Below the pieces are notes generated by a model. The model did not search any database. It had not been told where the DNA came from and saw only the letters and a list, made by a program, of their open reading frames with translations. DNA of 38,413 nucleotides from a bacterium (GTDB lineage: Bacteria; Planctomycetota; Planctomycetia; Gemmatales; Gemmataceae): positions 1 through 38,413 of the forward strand of contig JAFKFQ010000421.1 in the NCBI GenBank assembly GCA_017308215.1. The letters run 5' to 3'. Shown one piece after another: positions 16,348 through 24,361 of the stretch. The number at the start of each line of letters is the position of its first letter. The first letter of the stretch is position 1. Both the position numbers and the translations under genes were made by a program.

Positions 16348-18564
16348 ATGGTCGGGCCGGGAAGCTCGGTCGCGGCACCGGGGGGCTTCGTGGACACTTC
16401 GGCGTTCAACCGACTCCGCAACGACTTCGTCAAGTCGCCCCGGGCGCGGCTCGCGGCCGCGCTCGGCTCCGCCGCCGCGTCGGTCGCCTACCTCGCCCTC
16501 CTGTTCCTGCTGTACCTGTTCGTCGACCTGCTCGTCTGGAAGGGCGAGGTGCCGGGCTACGCCGAGTTGCGGCCGGGGCGGAAGGCGGCGTTCGCCGAGG
16601 AGTGGGCGGCCCGCTCCGCCGAGGACCGGGCCGAGGCGGTGAAGCGGCTCGGGCTCCCGGAGGCGAGCGCCGCGCGCGTCGCTGCGGTCGAGCTGAAGCG
16701 CCCGCCGACGCCGACCGAGTGGGAACTGCGATGGCGGGCCGGGGCGTACCTGGCGCTCCGCGACCGGGCGAACCAGGAGGCGGCCGACACCTACCTGCCG
16801 GAAGTTCCCGGCCCGGACGCCTCCGACCCCGCCACCCGCCCACAGCTCGGGCTGCTGAGTCTGGTCGCCCGGGAGCGAGACCGCTGGACCGGGCGGTTCG
16901 CAGGGTGGCTGGCGCGGTGGAACGGCTGGGCGTGGCGGCCGGGGGCGAACGGCACGGCGAACGACACCTACCTCGCCGGCCTCTTCATCTTCGCACTCGG
17001 GCTGGCGCTAGTCCGCGGGGTGCTGCTGAACGCCGTCGCATATGCGGCCGCGCTCGCCACCCTGGAGGCGGTCACGCGGCTGCGGCGGGCGATCTACTTC
17101 CACATCTTCCGGCTCGGCTCGCTGGCCGTTCGCACGTCCGGCCCCGCCGAGGCGGCGGGGCTCGTCACGGGGCAGGTCGAGGCCGTCCGGGAGGCGATCG
17201 AGGCGTCGTTCACCGCGCCCTTCCGACACCCCGTGCTGCTCGTGCTGCTCGTGGTGCTCATCCTGGGCATCAACGTCTGGCTGGCGGTCACGTTCGTGCT
17301 GTTCGCCATGCTCGCGTGGCTGATCGGCGGGCAGGTGGCGGCGTACTTCCGCCGCGAGGCCCGGGCGGGGACGCGGCAGGCGGAGTCGGCGCTGGCGCTG
17401 CTCCGCGAGAGCATGGGCCTGATGCGCCTGGTGAAGTGCTACCAGATGGACCGCTTCAACCAGTCTCGCGTCGAGCGGCAGATCGCCCAAGCCGGGCGGG
17501 CCGGGTGGCGCCGCTACCGCGGCGAGGCGCTGGCCCAGCCGATGCTCGTGGCGGTGGCGCTCGTCGCCGCCGTGGGACTGCTGTTCCTCGCCGCGCGGGC
17601 CGTCCTCAGCGGCGACCTGACCGCGCCAGGGATGGCGGTGATGGCGGTCGCGCTCGTGTCGCTCGCCGGCCCCGTCGCGGGGTGGGTGGACGCCCGCCGC
17701 AAGTTCTCGCGCGGGGCCGAGGCGGCGGACGCGATCTTCGAGTTCCTCGACCGCAAGGGCGAGGCCGCCGAGGCCGCCGACGCCGAGTTCCTCCCGGCGC
17801 TGACCGGCCGCATCGAGTTCCGCGGCGTGTCCCTCATCGAGACCGGCACCGGGCGGCGGCTGCTCGACGACGTGAGCTTCGCCGTCCCCGCCGGCGGGAA
17901 GGTGGCCGTGGTCGGCTCCGACCCGACCGAGACGCACGCGCTCGTCTACCTGCTGCCGCGGTTCCTCGACCCGACCGCCGGCGAGATCCGCATCGAGGAC
18001 AAGAACATCCGCTGGGTGACGCACGAGTCGCTGCGGGCGCAGGTCGCGGTCGTGATGCAGGACGACCTCGTGTTCACCGACACGGTGGCGAACAACATCA
18101 AGTGCGGCGACCCGGGGTACACGCTACCGCAGGTCATCGAAGCGGCGAAGCTCGCCCACGCCCACCAGTTCGTCGAACGCCTCCCGCAGGGGTACGAGAC
18201 GGTGGTCGGCGGCGACGGGGTGAGCCTGACGCCGGGCCAGCGGTTCCGCGTCGCGCTCGCCCGCGCCCTGCTCCGCGACCCGAACGTCCTCGTCCTCGAA
18301 GAGCCGTTCGGCCCGGTGGACGAGGACACCCTCGCCCTCCTAGACGACACGCTGGAGCGCGTCGGCCCCGGCCGGACGATCTTCTTCCTCGCCCACCGGC
18401 TGTCCACACTCCGGTCGGTCCACCGCGTCTTCCTGCTCCGCGGCGGGAAACTCGAGGCGGCGGGTAGCCACCGCGACCTGTGGCAGAATAATGACCAGTA
18501 CCGCCGGCTCCAGGTGCTCGCCGACGCCACGGACGAGACCGCCGCTCTCTCCGCCTCCGACTGA
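16348..18564 (+). CDS. ABC exporter-like protein (TM + nucleotide-binding domain) with degenerate Walker A
   Basis: 738 residues in the half-transporter layout: a first span at about 34-60, an unusual charged insert to about residue 210, further spans to about 450, and a nucleotide-binding domain from 485. The Q-loop (VVMQDDLVFTDTVANN) and H-loop His683 (LAHRLST) are intact. The Walker A is not: where GxxGxGKST is expected, residues 523-531 read GSDPTETHA, with Thr529 in place of the lysine. The signature is SLTPGQR (626-632) instead of LSGGQ, and Walker B ends in Glu651-Glu652 where Asp-Glu is normal. A homodimer could therefore hardly bind and hydrolyse ATP in the usual way. The start could also be the GTG at 16390, 14 codons later. 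It lies downstream of the ABC-2 permease and 49 bases before a phosphatase gene. Confidence 0.88.
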   Translation: MVGPGSSVAAPGGFVDTSAFNRLRNDFVKSPRARLAAALGSAAASVAYLALLFLLYLFVDLLVWKGEVPGYAELRPGRKAAFAEEWAARSAEDRAEAVKRLGLPEASAARVAAVELKRPPTPTEWELRWRAGAYLALRDRANQEAADTYLPEVPGPDASDPATRPQLGLLSLVARERDRWTGRFAGWLARWNGWAWRPGANGTANDTYLAGLFIFALGLALVRGVLLNAVAYAAALATLEAVTRLRRAIYFHIFRLGSLAVRTSGPAEAAGLVTGQVEAVREAIEASFTAPFRHPVLLVLLVVLILGINVWLAVTFVLFAMLAWLIGGQVAAYFRREARAGTRQAESALALLRESMGLMRLVKCYQMDRFNQSRVERQIAQAGRAGWRRYRGEALAQPMLVAVALVAAVGLLFLAARAVLSGDLTAPGMAVMAVALVSLAGPVAGWVDARRKFSRGAEAADAIFEFLDRKGEAAEAADAEFLPALTGRIEFRGVSLIETGTGRRLLDDVSFAVPAGGKVAVVGSDPTETHALVYLLPRFLDPTAGEIRIEDKNIRWVTHESLRAQVAVVMQDDLVFTDTVANNIKCGDPGYTLPQVIEAAKLAHAHQFVERLPQGYETVVGGDGVSLTPGQRFRVALARALLRDPNVLVLEEPFGPVDEDTLALLDDTLERVGPGRTIFFLAHRLSTLRSVHRVFLLRGGKLEAAGSHRDLWQNNDQYRRLQVLADATDETAALSASD

Positions 18565-18613
18565 TCGGCCCACGCCCACATCGCCCCGTCGAGTTCAACC
18601 GCAAGGTGCGGGT

Positions 18614-19435
18614 ATGGCTTCGCCCTTGGACCTGGGAGATGAGGTGTCCGCGGCGCTGGAGGCGGCCGAGTTGGCCTCGGCACTCATCAGCCGCGAGTAC
18701 GCCACCTTTGTCGCAATCCCCGACGCCCCGGTGTCGATCAGCACGCACGTCGACAAGGCGTCGCAGGAACTGATCCTGGACTTCTTGCACGACCGCTTCC
18801 CCGACGACGCCCTGTGCGCGGAGGAGAACACGCCGGGGCTGGCGAAGGCGGCGCAAGCCGGCCGCCGGGTGTGGGTGATCGACCCGATCGACGGCACGCG
18901 CGGGTTCGCCAAGAAGACCGGCCAGTTCTCGGTGATGATCGGGCTGCTCGTGAACGGCCAGCCGGCGGTCGGCGTGGTGGCCGAGCCGGCGTACGACCGC
19001 ACGACCTACGCCTGGACCGGCGGCGGGTGCTGGTACAAGGTCGGCGACGGCACCTCGGTCGGGTGCCGCGTCACTCGGCACGGGCTGAAGGACGCGGTGC
19101 TGACGCAGAGCTGGGCAAAGCCGGGCCAGCCGAGCCGCCCGGTGCGGGCGCTCGCGCCGGCGGGGGTGGTGGAGACGTACTCCGGCGGGGTGAAGCTGGC
19201 GCAGGTCGCCCGCGGCGAGGCCGACGTGTACGCGAACGTGTACGAGACGTTCTTCGACTGGGACATCTGCGCCGGTCACGTCCTCGTCACCGAGGCCGGC
19301 GGCCGCGTCACCGACCTGTCGGGCCACGCGGTCGTCTACGGGGCCGAGCGATTCGCCCAGACCCGCGGCCTGCTGGCGACGAACGGCACCTTCCACGACG
19401 CCGCGGTGAAGTTGCTCGCTGCCGTGCCGGCGTAG
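18614..19435 (+). CDS. Inositol monophosphatase-family phosphatase (HisN/CysQ-like)
   Basis: 273 residues from the ATG at 18614. The metal sites of the Mg-dependent, Li-sensitive superfamily are present: Glu70-Glu71 (CAEENTP), DPIDGT at 90-95 followed by RGF and GQFSVMIGL, and Asp217 in FDWDICAGHVLVTEAGG. The family removes phosphate from inositol phosphate, histidinol phosphate, PAP or fructose bisphosphate. The RGF after DPIDGT and the short length fit the HisN/CysQ-like group, but the substrate is not certain. It follows the ABC-like gene by 49 bases on the same strand and may share its transcript. The stop is 3 bases from the convergent propeller gene, so the two transcripts must overlap or end abruptly. 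Confidence 0.93.
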   Translation: MASPLDLGDEVSAALEAAELASALISREYATFVAIPDAPVSISTHVDKASQELILDFLHDRFPDDALCAEENTPGLAKAAQAGRRVWVIDPIDGTRGFAKKTGQFSVMIGLLVNGQPAVGVVAEPAYDRTTYAWTGGGCWYKVGDGTSVGCRVTRHGLKDAVLTQSWAKPGQPSRPVRALAPAGVVETYSGGVKLAQVARGEADVYANVYETFFDWDICAGHVLVTEAGGRVTDLSGHAVVYGAERFAQTRGLLATNGTFHDAAVKLLAAVPA

Positions 19436-19438
19436 GGG

Positions 19439-20818
19439 TCAGGGCCGCACGTCGAGGCAGATCAGTTTGTCCGGGCCGCGGACGTAGAGGCGGCCGTCCA
19501 CCAGCACCGGCTGCGACCAGTTCTGCTGGCCACCAAACCCGAGCGGCACGGTCGCCACCGGGCGGTACTCCTCCGGCGTCGCCTCGACGAGAATCAAGTC
19601 GCCGGTCTGCGTCAGCACGACCAGGTAACCGCCGACCGCGATCACCTTCCCGTTTCGCACACCCGCCGCGTCCCACCCCTCCACGGGCGCGCCGTCGATC
19701 AGGCTGAAGCAGATGAAGCGGGCCGCGTCCGCGTCGCCGTCGAAGCCGTACAGGTGTCGGCCGACGACGACCGGTGTGCTGTGGTGCGAGCGCAGCGCCT
19801 TGTTCCGCTTGGCGTAGACCGGTTCGAGCCGCACCCGGTCGCCGTCGGCCTTGATCCGCAAGAGCGCACAGCCCATCCCGTAGGCGGCCGAGACGAACAC
19901 GTAGTCGTCGAGCACGACCGGCGCGGCGACGTTCCCCTCGAACCGCGTCGGCCACGAGTAGCTCCCCATCTGTGACCCGTCCGAGCGCAGACACAGCAGC
20001 GCGTCGCCGGTGAGGGCGAACACGAGCGGCACGCCGTGAACGGTCGCCGCGACCGGCGAACTGTAGCCGGCCGGGTTCTTCCCCACGGCCCAGCGCGCCT
20101 CGCCGGTCGCCTTGTCGAACGCGACGACCGAGCCGTCCCGCCCGCCGGGCTGGACGATCACGCGGTCGCCGTCGAGGAGCGGCGAGCAGGCGTAACCCCA
20201 CTGCGGCGCATTGCCGTTGAACTCGCGCGGCAGGTCGTGCTGCCACACCACCCGCGGCGGTTGCCCGGGCGCGGGCGGGACTTCCAGGCACACGAACGGC
20301 CCGGTCGCGCCGACGGCGTAGACGCGGTTCCCGTCCACGGTCGGCGTCGCCCGCGGCCCGGCGTCGAACCCGATACCCGCGTAGCTCGCCGGGTAAGAAT
20401 GGTCCCACAGCGGCGCGCCGGTGGCGGCGTCGAGGCACACCACGCGCTCGGTGTCGCCCTGCCGGTCCTGCGTGTACAGCTTCCCACCGACGACCGCGAC
20501 CGACGAAAACCCACCGCCGAGTGGCGTCGTCCACACCGGTTCGGGCCGGCGTTTGTCCCAGTCGGTGCGGAACGGGCCGTCCGGCGCGCGGCCGTTACGG
20601 GTCGGGCCGAGGAACTGCGGCCAGCCGATCGCGCTCGCGGCCGTGGGCGGTGGGGCGGGCGGTGCTTGCCGGAGCTGACCGACCTCGGCGGCGTTCTCGG
20701 TGTCGCGCGCGAACCACCGCTCGAACACACCGTTTCGGTACATGAGGAACGCGCACACCCCGACCACCGCGACGGCAACCGCGGCAAGGGCGGGGGTGCG
20801 ATACCCGTGCGACGACAT
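19439..20818 (-). CDS. Membrane-anchored PQQ-type beta-propeller protein (BamB-like)
   Basis: 459 residues. A single N-terminal hydrophobic anchor (about 9-28) is followed by a Pro-rich linker and then repeats of the PQQ-propeller blade: WPQFLGPTRNG, GKLYTQDRQGDTERVVCLDA, TGAPLWDHSYP, GNRVYAVGATG, GSVVAFDKATGEARWAVG and more, ending in DKLICLDVRP. Planctomycetes have many such proteins, often annotated as outer membrane assembly BamB-like; the WPQFLGP(T/D)RNG opening is typical of the planctomycete PQQ-like repeat group and does not by itself imply a quinone cofactor. It probably acts as a protein-binding scaffold outside the cytoplasmic membrane. It lies downstream of hemL on the same strand (78-base gap) and is convergent with the phosphatase gene. 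Confidence 0.9.
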   Translation of the reverse strand: MSSHGYRTPALAAVAVAVVGVCAFLMYRNGVFERWFARDTENAAEVGQLRQAPPAPPPTAASAIGWPQFLGPTRNGRAPDGPFRTDWDKRRPEPVWTTPLGGGFSSVAVVGGKLYTQDRQGDTERVVCLDAATGAPLWDHSYPASYAGIGFDAGPRATPTVDGNRVYAVGATGPFVCLEVPPAPGQPPRVVWQHDLPREFNGNAPQWGYACSPLLDGDRVIVQPGGRDGSVVAFDKATGEARWAVGKNPAGYSSPVAATVHGVPLVFALTGDALLCLRSDGSQMGSYSWPTRFEGNVAAPVVLDDYVFVSAAYGMGCALLRIKADGDRVRLEPVYAKRNKALRSHHSTPVVVGRHLYGFDGDADAARFICFSLIDGAPVEGWDAAGVRNGKVIAVGGYLVVLTQTGDLILVEATPEEYRPVATVPLGFGGQQNWSQPVLVDGRLYVRGPDKLICLDVRP

Positions 20819-20843
20819 GGGAGAACTCGCGGCGATGGGGTCA

Positions 20844-20864
20844 GTCGGGCAACGGGCGCCCGAC
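20844..20864. terminator. Hairpin between hemL and the propeller gene
   Basis: A perfect 7-base stem GTCGGGC/GCCCGAC with a 7-base loop lies between the hemL stop (20897) and the propeller start (20818) on the minus strand. There is no T-run, so it is a weak terminator candidate at best; it could be a spacer between operon genes. Confidence 0.3.
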
Positions 20865-20896
20865 TAGCACGAACCCGGCGACCCCTCGGCGACCGG

Positions 20897-22172
20897 TCAC
20901 CCTCCCGCCGCGATCTCGGCGAGCGATTCGCGTGCGGCAGAAATGGTGCGGGACACGTCGGCGTCGGTCATCGCGGCGGACAGGAACGCCGCCTCGAACT
21001 GGCTGCACGGCAGGTACACGCCGCGGTCCATCATCGCCCAGAAGAACCGGGCGAACCGCTTCGTGTCGCTCGCCCTCGCGGTGTCGTAGTCGGTCACCGG
21101 CGTGGCGGTGAAGAACAGTGTCCACATGCTGCCGACCCGGTTCAGCTGCACCGGCACGCCCGCGGCCGCGGCCGCGTCGCGCAAGCCCGCTTCGAGCGTC
21201 GCACCCATGCGGTCGAGGCGCGTGTACGGCGGGTTTGCCTTCAATTCTTTGAGCGTGGCGATACCGGCCGCCATCGCCACCGGGTTGCCGGACAGCGTGC
21301 CGGCCTGGAACACCGGGCCGGCGGGCATGATCTTCGACATCACCTCGGCTCGCCCGGCGTACGCACCGACCGGGAAGCCCCCGCCGACGATCTTGCCGAG
21401 TACGGTCACGTCCGGGTCGTCGCCGAGGAGTTCCTGCGCGCCGCCGTAGGCGAGGCGGAAGCCGGTCATCACCTCGTCGTAGACGAGCAGCGCCCCGTGG
21501 TGGCGAGTCAGGCGGCGGAGCTCGGCGCGGAACTCGGGCGACGGCGGGACAAGCCCCATGTTGCCGACGACGGGCTCGAGGATGACGCCGGCGATCCGGT
21601 CGCCCTTCGCGGCGAACGCCTCGCGGAGCCCGGCCGCATCGTTGTAGCGCAGCACGAGCGTGTCCGCGGTGCAGCCCTTCGGCACGCCCGGGCTGTTCGG
21701 CACGCCGAGCGTCAGCGCGCTCGACCCGGCCGACACCAGCAGCGAATCGACGTGCCCGTGGTAGCAGCCGGCGAACTTGACGATCACGTCGCGGCCGGTG
21801 AACCCGCGGGCGAGGCGGACGGCGCTCATCGACGCCTCCGTCCCGCTCGACACGAACCGCACCATCTCGACCGACGGCAGCAGCCTGGTGATCCGGGCCG
21901 GCCGCTCCCCCGAAACTGGAGCCGGCGCGCGCCGCGGCGACGACCGCCTCCAGCACCGCCGGGTGGGCGTGGCCGAGGATCATCGGCCCCCACGAGCCGA
22001 TGAAGTCGAGGTAGTCGTTGCCGTCGACGTCGGTGAGGTACGCCCCGCGGCCGCGGGCGATGGTGATCGGGCTCCCGCCGACCCCGCCGAACGCCCGGGC
22101 CGGGCTGTTCACCCCGCCTGGAATCACCGCCTGCGCGCGGGCGTGCGCCGCCGCGCTCTTCGACCGGTTCAT
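20897..22172 (-). pseudogene. hemL: Glutamate-1-semialdehyde 2,1-aminomutase, frameshifted
   Basis: The two halves of a full-length GSA aminomutase lie in different frames. The N-terminal half starts at ATG 22172 ([16 protein letters not shown], then [11 protein letters not shown]) and is normal to GSSFG near 21911. The C-terminal half resumes at about 21885 ([18 protein letters not shown]) with the PLP-lysine segment [15 protein letters not shown] and the C-terminus intact. The total of 1276 bases is not a multiple of 3, and about six residues expected after GSSFG (normally APTE...LA) are absent, so a deletion of roughly 17 or 20 bases next to a five-G run is the simplest reading. HemL makes 5-aminolevulinate for haem by the C5 route and is normally essential. 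Either this copy is broken and another exists, or the deletion is an assembly error. The start overlaps the kinase stop by ATGA. Confidence 0.88.
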
Positions 22173-24163
22173 TTCTTCTCCCGTGCCGCGTCGAGCACCC
22201 CGCGGGCCTTTCGCACCGCGGTCATGATCCCCGTGTCGGGGTCGTCGTCGTACATCTCGACCAGGTCGCGGGCGAGCACGCGCACGGTGATCCACTTCAC
22301 CGGCTGGCTGTCGGCCTTCGCCTCCGCCTCGGCCTTGTCGAGGTCGGACAGCTGGGTGGCGATGAGCGCCCGCCGCTGGGTCATGCCGGCGTCCGGCTCG
22401 ACCTTGCCGAGCGCCGCCCGCCGCTCGCTCGCCAGCAGGAACCAGACGTGCTGGTCGTGGTCCTTCTCGGCAATCCCGGCCGCCGTGTCCCACGTCCGCC
22501 GGGTCCTCTCCTTGTCGCCGAAGGCGTCGAGCCGGAGCGCCCGCACCGCCAGCGACTCGACGCTGTCCGGGTTGAACGCGGTGGCGACCTCGAACTTCCG
22601 GGCGTCGGCGACCTTCTTCTGGAGTTGCGGCAGGAGCGCCTTCGCGGCCTCGATGTCCTTGACGCGCTTCTCGCCGAGCCAGCCCCACGTGGCCTTCTTG
22701 AGCGCCGCCTCGTCGAAGGCGTACGGGAGCTTCGCCTCGTCCGGGAACTTGGTCCGGACCCGCCCCCACAACCCGGCGGCGGTGGCGGGTTGGCCGTCCT
22801 TCTCGGCCTGGATCGCCGAAATGGCGGCGGCGTAGGCCTCGGGGTCGAACCCCTCCGGGCTGTCCCGCCACTTCGACCCGAACCGGTTGACGAGAACCTT
22901 CTCGGCCTTCTCGACGGTGCCCGCGCGGAACAGCGCCGCCGCCGCGTCGGTCCGCTCGCCGGGGGCGTCGCCGTGGGCCTTCAGGTAGCGCTCGGCCGCC
23001 TCGGTCTTGGCGTCCGGCGTGACCGCCTCCTTGTTCTTCGACTGCTCGATGACCCGCTCGACCGGCGCGTAGAGGGCGTCCGCCGACGGCGGCTTGAGCA
23101 TCAGGTACACGGCGCCGCCCAGCGTCGCGAGGGCGAGCAAGAGGAACGCCGCCTTCACCGGCGTGCGCTGGAGGAACGGCACCGCCTTCGCCTTCTTTTT
23201 CTTCCTCGGCCGGCCCTTCAGTGCCCGGGCGGCCTCGCGGTCTTCCTCGGTGATCGGGACGGTCTCCGCGGCGAGCGGGCGGTCCACCTTGCGGGCGTGG
23301 GCGGCCTCCAGGCCGGCGCTCTTGCGCGCCGTCGCGTCCTCCTCGATCTCGGCGAGCATCCGCGCCACCCACGCCGCGTCCAGCGGGCGGGCGTCCTTCT
23401 CCTTCTCCAGCAGTTGCAGAATGAGCGTCTCGAACTTCGGGGGCAGGTCCTGCACCAGCTTGCCGAGCCGCGGCGGCTTCTCGTGAACGTGCTTGAGGAA
23501 CATGTCCACCGTCGTGTCGGCGGTGAACGGCTTGCGGCCGGACAGGAGTTCGAAGAAGACGATGCCGAGGGAGTACAGGTCGGACTTGGCGGTGAGGTTG
23601 CGGTCGCCCTTGCACTGCTCCGGCGACATGTACGCCGCCGTGCCGATGGTGCTGTTCATGCCGGTGAGGGCGGTCACGTCGGTGTCCTTGGCGATGCCGA
23701 AGTCGGTGAGCTTCAGCACGCCGCCGGCGGTGACCATCAGGTTCGACGGCTTCAGGTCGCGGTGGATGATCCCCTGCTCGTGGGCGTGCTGGAGCGCCAG
23801 GCACAACTGCTTGCCGTACCCGGCGACCTCCTCCCACCCGAGCCGGCCGCGGCGGGCGAGCACGCGGTCGAGCGCCTCGCCGTCGATGAACTCCATCGCG
23901 ATGAACGGCGTCTTCTTGTACGTCCCGGTGGCGAACAGGCGGACGATGTGCGGGTGGCGGAGCTGCTTCAGGATGGCCGACTCGCGGTCGAACCGGGCCA
24001 TCGCCCCCTCGTTCCCGAGCAGCCCGAGCGCGACCACCTTCAGCGCCACCGGGATGACCTTCTGCTCACTCTTCTGGAACTGGGCCATGTAGACGGTGCC
24101 CATGGCGCCGCTGCCGAGCTCCCGCTCGATCGTGAACGGGCCGACCTTCTGCCCGACCAGCAT
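22169..24163 (-). CDS. PknB-type serine/threonine protein kinase with extracytoplasmic domain
   Basis: 664 residues. The N-terminal kinase domain (about 10-275) has the glycine loop [10 protein letters not shown], Lys42, HRDLKPSN (134-141, catalytic Asp136), DFG 154-156 and the MSPEQ substrate loop near 180, so it should be active. A basic juxtamembrane stretch ([10 protein letters not shown]) leads to one membrane span at about 335-356, and 300 residues follow outside, helical and TPR-like ([16 protein letters not shown]), with no PASTA repeats. Such kinases sense an outside signal and phosphorylate Ser/Thr on cytoplasmic targets. The gene's ATGA overlap with hemL is unusual. The start at 24163 sits 32 bases after a -10-like TACAAT; the longer open frame upstream is a shadow of the divergent gene. 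Confidence 0.95.
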   Translation of the reverse strand: MLVGQKVGPFTIERELGSGAMGTVYMAQFQKSEQKVIPVALKVVALGLLGNEGAMARFDRESAILKQLRHPHIVRLFATGTYKKTPFIAMEFIDGEALDRVLARRGRLGWEEVAGYGKQLCLALQHAHEQGIIHRDLKPSNLMVTAGGVLKLTDFGIAKDTDVTALTGMNSTIGTAAYMSPEQCKGDRNLTAKSDLYSLGIVFFELLSGRKPFTADTTVDMFLKHVHEKPPRLGKLVQDLPPKFETLILQLLEKEKDARPLDAAWVARMLAEIEEDATARKSAGLEAAHARKVDRPLAAETVPITEEDREAARALKGRPRKKKKAKAVPFLQRTPVKAAFLLLALATLGGAVYLMLKPPSADALYAPVERVIEQSKNKEAVTPDAKTEAAERYLKAHGDAPGERTDAAAALFRAGTVEKAEKVLVNRFGSKWRDSPEGFDPEAYAAAISAIQAEKDGQPATAAGLWGRVRTKFPDEAKLPYAFDEAALKKATWGWLGEKRVKDIEAAKALLPQLQKKVADARKFEVATAFNPDSVESLAVRALRLDAFGDKERTRRTWDTAAGIAEKDHDQHVWFLLASERRAALGKVEPDAGMTQRRALIATQLSDLDKAEAEAKADSQPVKWITVRVLARDLVEMYDDDPDTGIMTAVRKARGVLDAAREKK

Positions 24164-24195
24164 GGCGCCTCCCCGGCGAGTCCGTGATTCCGGGC

Positions 24196-24201
24196 ATTGT
24201 A
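24196..24201 (-). promoter_or_regulatory. -10-like CTACAAT for the kinase-hemL operon
   Basis: Reading the minus strand, GGGCTACAATG ends 32 bases before the kinase ATG. No convincing -35 hexamer was found at the right distance. It resembles the CTAGAAT box on the other strand for the divergent gene. Confidence 0.4.
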
Positions 24202-24231
24202 GCCCATCGCGCGGGTCTTTCCGCCCCCAAT

Positions 24232-24263
24232 CCGGCCGGCACCGCCAACGGCGGTGCGGCCGG
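24232..24263. terminator. Strong hairpin in the divergent kinase / membrane-protein gap
   Basis: CCGGCCGGCACCGCC at 24232-24246 and GGCGGTGCGGCCGG at 24250-24263 pair over 14 bases with one bulged G and a three-base loop. It lies between two divergent -10-like boxes. It could be a transcription barrier or a repeat related to the GGCCGG hairpins elsewhere in the window. There is no T-run. Confidence 0.5.
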
Positions 24264-24319
24264 AACGTAACGCCCGGTAACGGGTTGCCGATCCCGTCGC
24301 ACCGACACAACCGGTCGGC

Positions 24320-24325
24320 TAGAAT
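24320..24325 (+). promoter_or_regulatory. -10-like CTAGAAT before the 1452-residue protein gene
   Basis: ACCGGTCGGCTAGAATGGGG lies 36 bases before the start codon. The TAGAAT is close to the TATAAT consensus; a TTGCCG lies too far upstream (29-base spacer) to be a standard -35. Confidence 0.4.
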
Positions 24326-24361
24326 GGGGTCGTCCCGACGGTTCCGCGGCGGAGTGCGCGT

